This document shows, piece by piece, positions 10,964 through 22,463 of a stretch of 64,000 nucleotides of DNA. Where the stretch lies: positions 1,686,501 to 1,750,500 of the forward strand of contig WAID01000005.1 in the NCBI GenBank assembly GCA_016584495.1, in the 5' to 3' direction. The position numbers and the translations under genes are program-made. Source of the DNA: Celoporthe dispersa (lineage: Eukaryota > Ascomycota > Sordariomycetes > Diaporthales > Cryphonectriaceae). Numbering within the stretch: the first letter of the stretch is position 1; each line of letters begins with the position of its first letter. The notes beneath the pieces are model-generated. The model had not been told where the DNA came from and searched no databases. It saw only the letters and a program-made list of their open reading frames with translations.

Positions 10964-11610
10964 TCAGTCACACCTCCCATCTTTCCAACCCGTCCTCCAC
11001 CTTTCCTCCCACCTGGAGCAGTCGAACACGGGCTTTCCGAGCTTCTTGTTCACGTCGTTATGGGCATCGCACAGCCACTTTCCAAATTCGCCCCTACTAC
11101 CGGCCCTCACTGGGTCCTTTCGGATGTAGTTCTGGAAGTCCTCGGCGCACACCCAGCACGGGTAGAGCCTGGAAAAGAGCTTGACGAAGCCTACGACGTC
11201 GTCCTGCTGTGCTGGGCTCGGAGAGGTAGGGTACGTCGCTGCTATGGAGTGGAGCAGTGTCCACGAGTTCCGGCCGAGGGTCTCGACGTCGGCTGGGCAG
11301 TCTGTCTCGGTAGCGGGGGGCGATGTCGAGGTCGCTGTCGCGGCGGCGATCGTCTGGGGTGCCTTCATTGTTTTTGCCTGCGCTGCCCATGCTGAGAAGG
11401 CGCTCTTGGACGTACAAGACCGGCAGCTGTGGTCACGGTCAGCAGATGCACGCATCAAACAAAAGCCTGTGGCCAAGAGGGGGCTACTCACGGCTTTCCA
11501 TCAGGGCCCAGGACCATGCCAGGAGGCAGAGGCTTGGACTGCTCGCCGGTGTTCATCCCAGCTGTCGTCACAGTAGCGCCACTCTGGGTCTCTCTGGAAT
11601 CCTCGGCCAT
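10964..11610 (-). CDS. ERV1: FAD-linked sulfhydryl oxidase ERV1/ALR
   Basis: Two exons, 11492-11610 and 10964-11426, separated by a 65 bp intron (donor GTGAGT, acceptor CACAG) in phase 2; 193 residues. The shuttle motif CRSC (residues 41-44) is followed by an Ala/Thr/Ser/Pro spacer. The Erv fold then runs from CPADVETLGRNSWTLLHSIA to the redox-active YPCWVC (about 128-133), the CDAHNDVN..LGK loop and the terminal CSRWEERWRTGWKDGRCD. Erv1 works with Mia40 in the mitochondrial intermembrane space, oxidising Mia40 and passing electrons to cytochrome c. There is no presequence, as expected for an intermembrane-space protein. Starts 449 bp from the divergent HEM4, so the two may share regulatory DNA. 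No frame break. Confidence 0.94.
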
Positions 11611-12059
11611 GACCGTATCGTCGTCCTGTGAGTCCTTGTGCTTGCAGAGCCCAGGCGCGTCACCAGCTCGTCAAAGTCGAATTCCTCCTCGTGGATTTGT
11701 CAGTGGGATGGGTCTTACGATTCGCAAACGCCCTTCTACTAGAAATTCTAGCGCGATGCGACTAAGTTTCGCGGGCCCCATGCTCGGTGACATCAGCGCC
11801 GACGGCGGTACCTGCCTAGCACGCTAGAGCTACATGGGCCCCTGTGTGCAACCACTGTAGCATGAGGTGGGCGGGTGGGGGTGAGCTTCGATATCCCTGC
11901 TCATCAGGCAAAATAACTTTCGTGATGGCTAGTCTCGAGGTTTCTCAACAGACTTTCTCAACTTTAAACATGCCCACCCCTCTCGTTCTCTTCTCTTCTC
12001 CTGCTGCTTCTCCTCTTCATACTTATCCTTCTTCTCGAGGCGTTCATTGAGGAGACAAG
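11611..12059. promoter_or_regulatory. Divergent promoter region between ERV1 and HEM4
   Basis: About 450 bp between two divergent start codons. A C/T-rich tract (about 11975-12035, repeated CTTCTC) precedes the HEM4 ATG, a common feature of fungal leaders. Placement as a shared promoter is inference from gene orientation. Confidence 0.5.
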
Positions 12060-13046
12060 ATGACCTCTCCACTTGAAGACAATGCAAATGACAGCATACC
12101 AATACTGCTGCTTAAGACTAAATCGACACCGGGAGATGGGTACGAAGAGATCTTCGCTCAGACACAACAGGGCCTCCACTTCGAGCCTGCCTTTGTTCCC
12201 GTTCTAGAGCACAGGTTCGAACAGGGCGGCATGGGAGGGATAGAGACAATGCTCAAATCGAAAATGATAGGCAGACATTTTGGGGCCGAGTATGGGGGCC
12301 TGATCTTCACCTCGCAGAGAGCGGTCGAGGCCTTTACCAAAATCGTACAGGATGGACAGGGTGAGAACATCAACATATACTTCCGCTCCTGACGTGATCG
12401 CTAATGAGACATCTAAGGCGGTGACCGGCAATGGCCACATCTGTGCGAAGTGCCAGTGTACAGCGTTGGTCCGGCCACAACCAGGGCCCTCAAGGCCGTA
12501 CCATCGGACCCAGCACTGCAGGTGTTTGGGGAACACACCGGCAACGGTGATAACCTGGCGAGATTCATCCTGGAGCACTACGGTGACTGGTATTCAGACC
12601 GCCCCGAGGAGAACCCTGCATTGCTGTTCCTTGTGGGAGAGCAGAGGAGAGACATCATCCCGAAGACACTCATGGACCCTGGACTGCCTGAGGAGAAAAG
12701 GATCAGAGTAGATGAGGTTGTCGTGTACGGGACAGGAGTCATGGAGTCGTTCGCAGATGACTTCAAGACACGTCTTCAGGAGACACGAGACAGAGCCATG
12801 GTCTGGATTGTGGTCTTCTCCCCAACAGGCTGCGGTGCCATGCTGCAAGGCCTCGACCTGCTGGACGAGACAACAGGCAAGGCAAAGCCAAAAGAGCCAG
12901 GCCGAACAAGATTCATCGCCACCATTGGTCCCACGACTCGGGACTATCTTAAGAGGACTTTCGATTTCGAGCCGGACGTGTGCTCTAAGAAGCCGAGCCC
13001 TGAGGGCGTACTGGAAGGGATCAAAGAATTCATGTCACAATCGTGA
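12060..13046 (+). CDS. HEM4: Uroporphyrinogen-III synthase
   Basis: Two exons, 12060-12360 and 12418-13046, joined in phase 1 across a 57 bp intron (GTGAGA donor, CTAAT branch motif, CTAAG acceptor); 309 residues. Exon 1 has the family's LLLKTKS..DGYEEIF start and GGLIFTSQRAVEAF. Exon 2 opens with DRQWPHLCEVPVYSVGPATTRAL and continues through FLVGEQRRDIIP, VVVYGTGVM, IVVFSPTGC and FIATIGPTTRDYL, ending EGVLEGIKEF. These are the two HEM4 domains. The enzyme cyclises hydroxymethylbilane with inversion of ring D, the fourth step of heme synthesis, in the cytosol. No frame break. Divergent from ERV1. Confidence 0.93.
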
Positions 13047-14555
13047 TTCTCTGAGATGTGTGCCCAAGACGCTGTCGAGCCTTGGAGAGGAAGCGTCGAT
13101 TTCTCGTGGATCGTGGACTGAAAGAGTAAGTTCCTAACAGGTCTGTGGAACAAGTCTGTCGGATGGCCCGACGATATGAATCCGGCACAGTCAAATCGTC
13201 ACGACCTGGTAAGCGACGCGGATCAGTGTCGCGACTTCTGTTGTCCCACCAAGATCACCGAACTGCGTACTAAACGTCCTCTATCGAGAGGGTTTGCAGC
13301 TGCCGATAGGCAAGTAACCGCCCAAGACAGCAGAGGAGGCTAGACAAGCATGAGCGAGCCCGGTATCGTTGGACTGGCTGGTTGATAACGGCGCACAGTT
13401 GGGTGGTCGTGCCCCAGCCATGAGGTTCCCAGATTCCCTGCCATCTACACCATCTGTATGTATCTTGTGTAACGGAGTGTCTATCCATCCCAGGCCTTGT
13501 CTGACCAGCGCCTCAGATATCTAGGCCTCGAGCGATTTCACGGGAACGAACATCTAGGGAGGGCCTAACTGGTGGACCGTGTCACCTCGTGTCGATCCCG
13601 GAGGCAGATCACGAGCTGGTGGTGTCTCTGCCATGCTGCCGTGCTGCCACCGTACTCCCTTGCGAAGAGCACCAGCACGTGCTCATTGGTCGCAGCCACG
13701 GCAGAGCAGAGGTTGACGAGGGCAGTCTCACCTACTGCCTCGCGCGCGTTGGACCGGCAGAAAACAAAGACCTGACCTTGGGTCTACAGAAATTCTGACG
13801 AGCTGAGGAGGGGGAGATGTCGCGTGCCAACGCTATTAGCGATCTCTGCTTTCAGGCGGCGTCAATGTACACCTTCTTTACCTCGATATTTGTTCACTGA
13901 GGTCTGAGATCATTTCGAACAGAGGACACTGAAGACCGAGTTGGTGGAAGGTACGTAGGGGGGGTCCTGGTACTGTAGTGAGTGTAGCGAAGAAGATGAC
14001 AGACGGCCCGGGGCGGCCCAGGGGAGTACCCACCCTTGTCCCAGTGGGACGTCATAGGTCCCAGGTTCGCAACAGGCTAGGATCAGGCCTGTGACAGAAG
14101 CATTGCTAGGGGGTTCGGCCGGCTTACTTTGGTCCTGTCAGCTCCTCCAGATTTAGAATTGCGAACGGTGAACCGAACCTGCGAGAACACGACACGCCAT
14201 TAGCATACTACAGTCAGCACCTGTGCTGGGTTCGCCCTCAGCCTTCTCCCTCTTTCTCTTCTCTGCGTCTCTCTCGTGCCTTTGACTTTTATGTCTGCCT
14301 CTCAGACTCTTCAGAGCCCGGGTCGCCTGTTTGTGACATGAGAGCGATTGCTACTGCTGCTGCTGGCTAGCGAGCCATCTGAACTGTCCATTGTCCTGCA
14401 ATTTCGCCGTCGAATTCATCCACACAGCCCACCTTCACTTCCTGTCTGGAATATCTTGAAGACACTGGGCACCAAACCCCTCTCTCTCACACACACACTC
14501 TCTCTGCCTTGACTACGACCCTCTCTGCAACACGTTCTCAGGAACAAAGCCAATC
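13047..14555. other. Intergenic region HEM4 to OXR1
   Basis: About 1.5 kb without a supported gene. A CT/CA dinucleotide tract at about 14479-14506 sits just upstream of the OXR1 start and is probably leader sequence. Confidence 0.5.
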
Positions 14556-15819
14556 ATGGCGTACCACGACCATGACAGACCCACCAGACACGGGCACCGC
14601 TCCGACGAGTACTCGCCCTCGCCCTCGGCCTCGGGCAACGCCACTCCTATCACCGCGCCAGCCGCCTCTTCTTACCTCCACGGGCTCGCAGCAGGCTTCG
14701 GCGGGCTCGTACGGCGCTTCAGCGACATGACAGCAGGCGAACACCCCCGCCGTTACCCCACGGCGCCTCCTGGCCGCGCTCCCAGGGCAACGGCGTCAGC
14801 GGCGTCTACACACCACCGATGCACCGGTCCGCCTCGCCGCTGAGGCCGCCGCCTCTCGAGCCGCTCGAGCTCAAGGGCTTCAGGGATGACACCACGCAGT
14901 CGGCGAGACTGCTCACGCCTGCGGTCGCGGAGGAGATCCGGATCATGGTTCCAGAGCGCCAGCGCATCGAGGACGAGTGGAACCTCGTCTACAGCCTGGA
15001 CCAGGACGGCGCAAGTCTGGGGACGCTGTACAAGAAGTGCAGTGCCTACGAAGGCCAGAGGGCTAGCTTTGTGCTGGTCGTGAGGGACAACGATGGAGGC
15101 GTGAGTATCTCTTTTGGTCTACTTCCTCCCTTAAAACCTGCGGCGTGGTGGCACAGACGTTGACCTTCTATCTGCCCACAGCTGTTTGGCGCCTACCTCT
15201 CCGACCCGCCGCGGCCACAGGCCCACTACTTTGGTAACGGTGAATGTTTCCTCTGGCGCGCCTCCCTCCTCGCCTCCCTACCTCCACCTCCGTCAGAGGA
15301 CACGACGAACATTACAGCGGCCAGAGTGACCACCATCGCCAGCCCAACCCGATCTTCCTTCCCGCGCCCACCACCTCAGCCAGCGCCTTCATCGCCAGGA
15401 GACCTCATCGACCTTTCCGACGACCCCCCGCGCAGCCTCCGGCTCCCTACAGCCCACCCATCTCCGCTGCGCCCACGACTACCCACAATTCGGCCCTCGC
15501 CCCTCCACAGCCAATAGCGGCGCATGTCTCCGCCCCTCCAAGGACGGCTAGCCCTGCATTATCAATAGGCCCATCCATCAGGTTCAAGGCATTCCCATAC
15601 AGCGGCGAGAACGAGTTCTACATCTACTGCGAGCAGCACTGGCTGTCAGTCGGCGGCGGCGATGGGCACTATGGCCTGTGGCTGAACGACTCGCTCGAGA
15701 AGGGCGTGAGCTCGCGGTGCCTGACCTTTGGGAACGAGCCGCTGAGCGACGAGGGCGAGAAGTTCGGCGTGTTGGGGGTGGAGATGTGGCTAATCGGCCG
15801 CGGTGGTGGTGTGCGGTGA
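14556..15819 (+). CDS. OXR1: TLDc-domain oxidation resistance protein (OXR1-like), two frame breaks
   Basis: One clear intron, 15101-15181 (GTGAGT...CACAG), joins DNDGG to LFGAYLSDPP. The start MAYHDHDRPTRHG leads into GLAAGFGGLVRRFSDM. Frame 2 then carries GVYTPPMHRSASPLRPPPLEPLELKGF, IRIMVPERQRIEDEWNLVYSLDQDGASLGTLY and FVLVVRD. The C-terminal TLDc part (IRFKAFPYSGENEFYIYCE, GGGDGHYGLWLNDSLEKGVSS, TFGNEPLSDEGEKFGVLGVEMW) is in a third frame. The frame changes near C5 at 14744-14748 and C6 at 15424-15429; one missing C at each would make a single 394-residue protein. Introns 14709-14785 and 15326-15510 are frame-compatible alternatives with weak donors. OXR1/TLDc proteins protect against oxidative stress and bind the V-ATPase. 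Confidence 0.82.
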
Positions 15820-17202
15820 AGCACTGGGACGGGATCTGCCATGGGACCTCCCTCGAGAGGCTGACATGAAAGGCGTCTCGACCGTCCCGTCTCAGGTGAC
15901 AACGGCTGGCGGCCGTCTCATCTCTTTGAAAATCGGATAGCTAATGTACGATGAGCCCGCCTGGCTGGGCATCACCAGCAGCGTCCCGCGTAATCGTGCT
16001 TCCCTGCTGAGGTGATCCAAGGCCCTTGAAGAGACACAAAACGCCTAGTATCAGCACAAAAGAGGACGACGGCGAGCCTCGTAGAAGGCCCGGGGATATG
16101 AAGCTCGGTGGATGCCTTGCCCTCGCGGCCGAGAGGAGGAAACATGACAAGACCCGTTCCACAAGGCGTTGCGGGCGGGTTGTCATATACGTGCCAGACT
16201 GCATGTGACATCTATAGAGAAGGGGAGGAGTCGACTGGCTCGCTCATAACATAGTAGTTAGCAGCAGCAGCAGCAACAGCAGCAGCCATCTTGCAACCCC
16301 CCCTTGAAGGAAAAAAAAAGATACCCCCAATTTCACCTGAGAATCATCATATATGCATACCAAATACCCCGGCGTCGTCGTAAGCGCCAGGTAGCGTCGC
16401 CCCCCCCCCCCCGGCGTCTGTGACCAGATGATGCCCTTACCACCCCACAAGGTCCAGACTATATATTCACGTATGGAGGAATCCTATACATTACAAATAC
16501 TGACTTAACGCAAGGGCTGAGTGGTTGAGGTCTCTGGCCTCCTGTCAGTCGGGGATGGATGCCATCGGCGCCCCGTCCATAGACTCAAGGCGGTAGGGCG
16601 GACTCACACAACTCACGTACCTCCTGGCACCAACGCAGTGAGGCCTGGCTGGCTGGCTGGCTGGCTGTCGTAGTAGGTGTGTAAGTGAGATATATGAGTG
16701 AGTCCATCTAGGGACGGGCGAGTGAGAGGCGGAAGGCGATTTGGTGATGTTGGTGAGGGCGGGGAAGACGCGGCTCCGTCATGCGCGTTTCAACAACTTT
16801 ATAATCTCAACATGTCATCCCAAAAGCACAAGACAGATAGGACACGCTGGGGGCAAGACTGAAAGGGAAAAAGAAAAAATCCGGTATGTTATTCCACCAA
16901 AGCTAATGCTCTTCTCCACATGACCCTTATTCTGGTTCTCGTCTCTTCCTGTCAAAACACACAAAGGAAGAAAAAATGTCGTCGTAATCAGCCTTACTTT
17001 CCCGCCCGAAATGCACCACCTCACAGTTTCCAAGCTTCGTGTGTGTGTGTTTGTGTGTCCGTCCATCATCGATACATACATCTGCGCATACCTCACCACG
17101 CCCTTTTAGGTCCCTGAACGACACGACGCAACGCAATACAACACAACATAGACTCTCCCTGGACGCCGTTCGCCAGCCGAAAATGCTCTAGTCGCAAAGT
17201 GT
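15820..17202. other. Intergenic region OXR1 to MAPK (convergent), repeat-rich
   Basis: No gene recognised. It holds an AGC/CAG trinucleotide run (16260-16288), a C14 run (about 16400-16414), a GGCT tetranucleotide run (about 16646-16668) and a GT run (about 17039-17059). It probably contains the 3' UTRs of both convergent genes. Confidence 0.55.
16644..16668. repeat. GGCT tetranucleotide microsatellite
   Basis: Five to six consecutive GGCT units read directly in the sequence; no gene context. Confidence 0.8.
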
Positions 17203-18470
17203 TTACCGCATGATCTCCTGGTAGATCAGCTGCTTCAGCTGCTCCTTGCTCAGGTTGTCCTTGTGCTTGTCGAAGTCGAAGAACTCCTCGGGAATTGGAG
17301 GGGCGGTGGGCTCGTCATCGGGGTCGTGGTAAGGCTCGAGGTACGGATGCTTCAGGGCCTCCTCGACCGTGATGCGCTTGACGGGGTTGAACGCCAGCAG
17401 CTTCTCGAGGAGGTCCAGAGCCAGCTCGGAGGTCTTGGGGAAGAGGGTCTTGAAGGGCACCTTCTTCTTGAAGGGCAGCGAGCGGATGTACTCGCGGGCG
17501 CGGCGAGACTTGATGCCGTAGTAGTCCTCCATGGTGGGCGTGCCGAGGACATCCAGGATGAGGGTGAGCTGGTGGTGGTCTGTACTGCCGTGTCAGCGTC
17601 ATCGGTCCGGTGAGAAATGAGCGTTGAGAGCACCTACAGTCCTTGCCCGGGAACAGAGGCTTGCCGCTGAGCATCTCGGCCAGGATACAGCCCACGGACC
17701 ACACATCGATAGCCTTGGTGTACTCCTTGAACGTCAACATGATCTCTGGGGCTCTGTACCAGCGCGTCGCGACGTATTCGGTCATGAAGCCCGAGTTGTC
17801 CTCCTGCGAAGCGGCAGAACGAGCCAGACCAAAGTCGCACACCTTGAGATCACAGTTAGCGTTGAGGAGGAGGTTGGAGGGCTTCAGATCCCGGTGGAGG
17901 ACGTTCGCGGAGTGCATGGCCTTGAGCGCCCGCAGGGTCTGGTAGATGAAGTACTGGCAGTGGTCGTCGGAGAGGTCCTGGGTGCGGATGACGCGGTGCA
18001 TGTCGGTCTCCATCAGTTCCTAGAAGGCAGAGTGAGATTAGCGCCAGCCCTGAATCGTAACGGCCGGGTGGGCAGACAGCGGACGTACCTGGATCAGGTA
18101 GACCTCGTTGAAGGTCTCGTAGCTCCTGGGCTTCTGGATGTCGAGAATGCTGATAATGTTCTCGTGGTTGAAGTAGCGCAGGAGCTTCATCTCACGCAGG
18201 GTCCGCAGGCAGAACATGGAATGGTCAAAGGGGGTGATCTTCTTGATAGCGACCTTCTGGCCTGAGGGTTTGTGTATCGCAGAGCTGTGAGAAGCTGGGT
18301 CAGCCAGGGGCCAGATCCTCGCGGCGGCGGCGTGACCTCGCTGACAGACGGACTTACCAGACAACACCATAGGCACCTTCACCCACAACGTCCTGGATGT
18401 CATACTGCTCGCTCACGTTGAAGGATATCTTGCGGGACCCCGCAGGGTTGGGAGCTTGGGATCGAGACAT
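17203..18470 (-). CDS. PMK1: Fus3/Kss1-type MAP kinase (PMK1 family)
   Basis: Four exons: 18358-18470, 18089-18284, 17638-18019, 17203-17579; 355 residues, the usual length for the family. Donors are GTAAGT, GTACGT and GTAGGT; acceptors CACAG, CTAG and ACAG. Motifs: Gly-rich loop GEGAYGVV (about 30-37), catalytic Lys in VAIKK (52), LHRDLKPSN (about 144-152), DFG (165-167), and the TEY activation lip (about 183-185) in GFMTEYVATRWYRAPE. The C-terminus has the docking-type region and EELKHPYLEPYHDPDDEPTAPP-like sequence. This is the fungal pheromone/filamentation MAPK (Fus3, Kss1; Pmk1 in plant pathogens), which acts below Ste11-Ste7 and upstream of Ste12-type factors. No frame break. The upstream 4 kb is gene-free, so a long leader or large promoter is possible. 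Confidence 0.96.
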
Positions 18471-21400
18471 GCTGACTGCAGCTGCTGCCTTTGCGGGCGT
18501 AACACGTGCAGGTGATCGGCTTGATGGAATGAGTGAATCCTGACCCCAACAGATCAACTGCTGTCTGTCGCTATGAAGCTCTCTGTCTCGGCCCTGTGGC
18601 AGGAGCTGAGGAGAGGCGCCAGGGAGATCGCAAGATGAGGGACCGAGCTAAGTGGCCAGCCGGGACCGGATGATGAGTGGTCGGGGGGACGGGCGAAAAC
18701 ACGGGCGCGGCGGGCGGCTATCTGAAGGGAAATGTTGCGCGGTACAGGTTGACGTGCACCTGTTTGTCGTGGGCGGAATCGGTCAGTTCAGAGGTCTGCA
18801 ACGAGAAGAACGACCGCCTCGGGGAGGGGTCTGAGGAGGAGGATGTGGTGGTGGTGGTGGTGGTGGTGGTGGTGGTAGTGGTGGTGATAAGAGCTGTGCC
18901 TGAGCAGCTATGGCGGCTGCCCGATGAAGGACGGATGGAAGATGGAGGGGGAGACGACAGAAATCAGATGGATGTGTGTAAAAGGAAACCTACAGACAGG
19001 AAGATGCTTGCTTCGAGGAGCAGCCGACAAGGAATCAAGCTGAGGAGAAGATGGCGGGACCTGGAGGCGGGAAGGTTCTTGTTTTGGGGGGGCACAGGAG
19101 GGGAGGAGGAGGAGGGTGGGGTGCGATCGATGGCTTGGCCACGAGCAGAAGGCGGGGTGGGGCACAGTGCTTGTCTGGTGGCAGGAGAGAAGAAGAGCGA
19201 GTAAGTGGGTGGTACTCTTGTCTCTTTGTCCGTCAGGGTCTGTGTGGATGGGGACAAGATCCGAGTGTCAGTTTCGAGTATCCACACAAACTCTTGGGTC
19301 AGGAGGGAGGAAGAGAGAGAGAGATAGAGAGATGACTATGTTTCGAGGGGAAAGGGGACCACGAGGTCTCCTTGCAATAGAACAAGAACACACAGAGTCA
19401 TTCAATCAATGTAAAAAATAAAGAGAGGGAAAGAGAGAGAGGAGAGAGAGCGTGGACAGACAAGTCCAGGAACCATCAATCTTGGACGCCAGAGCGCTGA
19501 AACAGTAGTTGACAGGGGCCCAGCTGAACTGAACCGCTTGGGCCCTCGCAGGGTTCTTGGGGTCACGACTTGTGGTGGGTAGCAGGTAGGAAATATAGAT
19601 AAATACGTACTGTTGGAGGTATTGACGATAGATCGCAAGAGGCAGTGTTGCTCTGGAGACCTGTCGTATCTGGTAAGAAAACCTGAAGAGGGGAACCAAA
19701 CTGCGTGGGTAGGATGGTGCAGGCAGGCAGGCAGGCAGACAGAGGAGATAGATGCAGTGTGAGGGGGATTGAGGCACAAATGTGTGTGTGTACTTGTTGA
19801 TGTGGTGTGTGATGAGTGATCAGGCAGGTAGTGAGGTTGGTTGGTTGGTCAGATGAGCTCGCAGCGGGTGCTGTGCTGTGCTGTGGTGAGAACCGTGGTA
19901 CCCCCCGGGACGAACGGGGTCCTTGTATCAGGGCTGCGGGCCTGGGGGGTACCCGTGTAGACTGCAAGGGTGGAGCCCCAACACACGACCCAAGACCAAC
20001 GCTTTTGGCTCGATGGCACGGATGCAAGCTGAATACGGGAAAACGAGATGCAGCCATAGCACACAGCACATACGAGGGAGGAATGGGTGGTGACAGCGAA
20101 GACGGGGTGGTCGAGGCAGGGAGCGCAGGGAGAGGGGAGGAGAGAGGGAGGGAGAGCAGAGACGAGGCAAAAGGATAGGGGACGAACCTCTGGTAGATTG
20201 TGACCGGGGCCGGACAGGAACTTCTTTCCTAGGTGCTGAGGACTGGCAAGTGGCAGAGAGGCACACAGGGTGAAGAGAGAGAGAGAGAGGGAGGGAAAGA
20301 GAGCAGACGGCGGCAGAGGGCTGTCCCTAATAAGAGACCTGTCTGTCATCAAATAACGTGCCAACCACCATAGGGAGCAGGGAGAAGAGGCTCTCATCTG
20401 CCGAGGTCAGCATCTTCTTTTCCTTCTTCGCTTACCGTCTCTGCTCTTCTGGCCCCCTTTCCCGCCAGGCTGGTTTCAAACAAGCCCATTCTCCATCATC
20501 ATCACATCCACCAAGAATGTGTTGACCTCACGGGACCCGGTCTAGTCTTTTTTGGCCCTGTCCGAACAAGGCCTGTCTGCATACTATAGCAGTACCAGGT
20601 AGTAGTAGTATCTATTCCTACCCACACACACACACACTTACCTCACCCGCTCCCGAGGGCGTGTGGGAGCGCCTGCGAACAGCCTCGAGAGGAGAGGACG
20701 TGAGATTAGGCCTCGCATCTGGTCTCGAGCCAGGCCTCTCTCTCTCTCTCACTTCATTGTCACTCACCCACAGCGCTATTTCAGGGACACCAAGAGGGCC
20801 GCCACAAGGCTGACCTTGACCTGGCTGACGGACCACCCTGATCCCTCCCCCCACTTTGGGTCAGTTTCCACGACTCCCACGTGCCAGGTCGGTAAGTTCG
20901 TCAAGCCACCGTCATTGTCATTTCGGCCTGCTTCTCATGCCCTACACGCATACACATTTCCTCTTCGGCGCTGTCGCTACCGGATGACATGAGACCCGAC
21001 ACACATGGCGCGCCCCCCCTCCCCTCCTCTCCGCCCACACACGATTCCCCGGTCGTGTCGTATAGGCTGGGCTGGGCCATGATGATACAGGAGTTTCTTT
21101 CACTTATCACCAACCTGCACCCGGGCGGTCCTTCTGCATATGCCCTCCCTGCCTCGCCCAGCCAACCAGCAAGGCCGTTCTCCCGCCGTGTCCCCCCGCC
21201 ATACATATTCACCGCAGTGGATTCGAGAACGTCACAAGCTTGTCGTGGCTCCCTAGAGTCTGGTCGTCCAGGTGCCACTAGCCGCCCTGTCCAACCAAGA
21301 TGCGTCCTCTAGGCGCCAGCCTTCTCGGCGTAGCTGTCTCAACGCAGCATCTAGTTCCTTCACTGGACGGCCAGTATGTTTCATCCAGGCTTGTCTGGCC

Positions 21401-22463
21401 ACACCAGACAGGGCTAGACGGTCCGGATCCAGGCGCCCAACGAACCTCCCCCCTCCCCCCCAAGCTACTATAAGCCTATGAGACCTGGTCGCCCAAAAAT
21501 AAACTTCCGCCTGGCAAGGCCAACATATTACATGTTATGTACCCAGGCTGTGCCCTGCAGCCCGGCCGCCTTTCTTGCGGCCCCCGGATGACCCTCACTG
21601 CGATATGTTCTTAAAGAAGGAGAAGGAAAAGAACAAGAAAAAAAATCCTTCGGTCGTTGATGGCCCAGAGCTCACAGGCCCGCTTCAGAGGACCCGAAAC
21701 AGATCTTGACTGTTACCTTTTTAAGAAGCAGACAAAGTGGGATGAGGATTTCGGAACGTGCCGAGTATGGACAGCGTTGACAGTATGTGCGAAGCTGATC
21801 TTCTTGACGATCAACCAACATCCGAATATCTATCCGCCAACCACCATTTCCACCCAGGGAAAGGGGCTGAGGATTCAATAGAAAAAAGAATTAAAACAAA
21901 AACCCCAAGTCACAAGGTCTGACAGAGAGAAATTCGGACTCCTGCGCCTCAGCCAATGTGGTTCTCGTCGACCGGTGACTAACTACCTCATGATGAGCGC
22001 AACAAGGAACTTCGCTATCATTGATATGTCTTTTTTCCCTTTCCTTTCCTTTTTTCCTCCTTTCTTTTTTTTTTAATACTAGGCGAGTGAGGGTTCTGGC
22101 CACCAGATCAGCCATGAGGTATACTCTAGATGAGAGGCCCGGTCAGGCCATTGAGCAGCCCCAAGTTTCGCCTTCGACCAACCCGCCCCCATTATCATGA
22201 GCCACTCCAGGGTGGGTGCAGAGGTCGGAAACGAGGGTCCGGGGTCATGTACCAGGTCTCAAAAAAAAAAAAAAAAACAACAACAAGGCCACATAAACAC
22301 AGCCGCGTTATGTTTACTAGAGCACTCTCGGAAATCACACTCAGGCGGCTTCACCAAAACGAATCATAGATGATCAACTGCTCTGCGTATTTTTTTTTTT
22401 TTGGACGTCTCATGTCTATACAATTAAAGTAATCATTGAAGCATGCAGTTCACCTTGGTCAGA
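18471..22463. other. 4 kb gene-free region upstream of the MAPK gene
   Basis: Between the MAPK start and the SEC24 3' end. Only short ORFs of biased composition. Simple repeats: (GTG)n 18844-18886, GA-rich tracts at about 19308-19331 and 19422-19451, (GGCA)n about 19720-19738, GA tract about 20276-20290, (CA)n 20623-20638, (CT)n about 20739-20750, A17 at about 22261-22277 and T12 at about 22390-22401. The MAPK promoter and leader must lie at its left edge. No RNA gene recognised. Confidence 0.5.
18844..18886. repeat. GTG trinucleotide microsatellite
   Basis: About fourteen near-perfect GTG units, with one GTA interruption, upstream of the MAPK gene. Confidence 0.85.

Noticed and set aside
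11620..11700. EEEFDFDELVTRL-like reading upstream of ERV1
   Set aside because: It is out of frame with the ERV1 start, has no ATG, and ERV1 is already a normal length.
16261..16668. CAG and GGCT runs considered as a CRISPR-like or satellite array
   Set aside because: They are simple microsatellites without unique spacers.
17315..18265. Long plus-strand ORFs across the MAPK gene
   Set aside because: They overlap well-conserved MAPK exons on the other strand and show no domain of their own.
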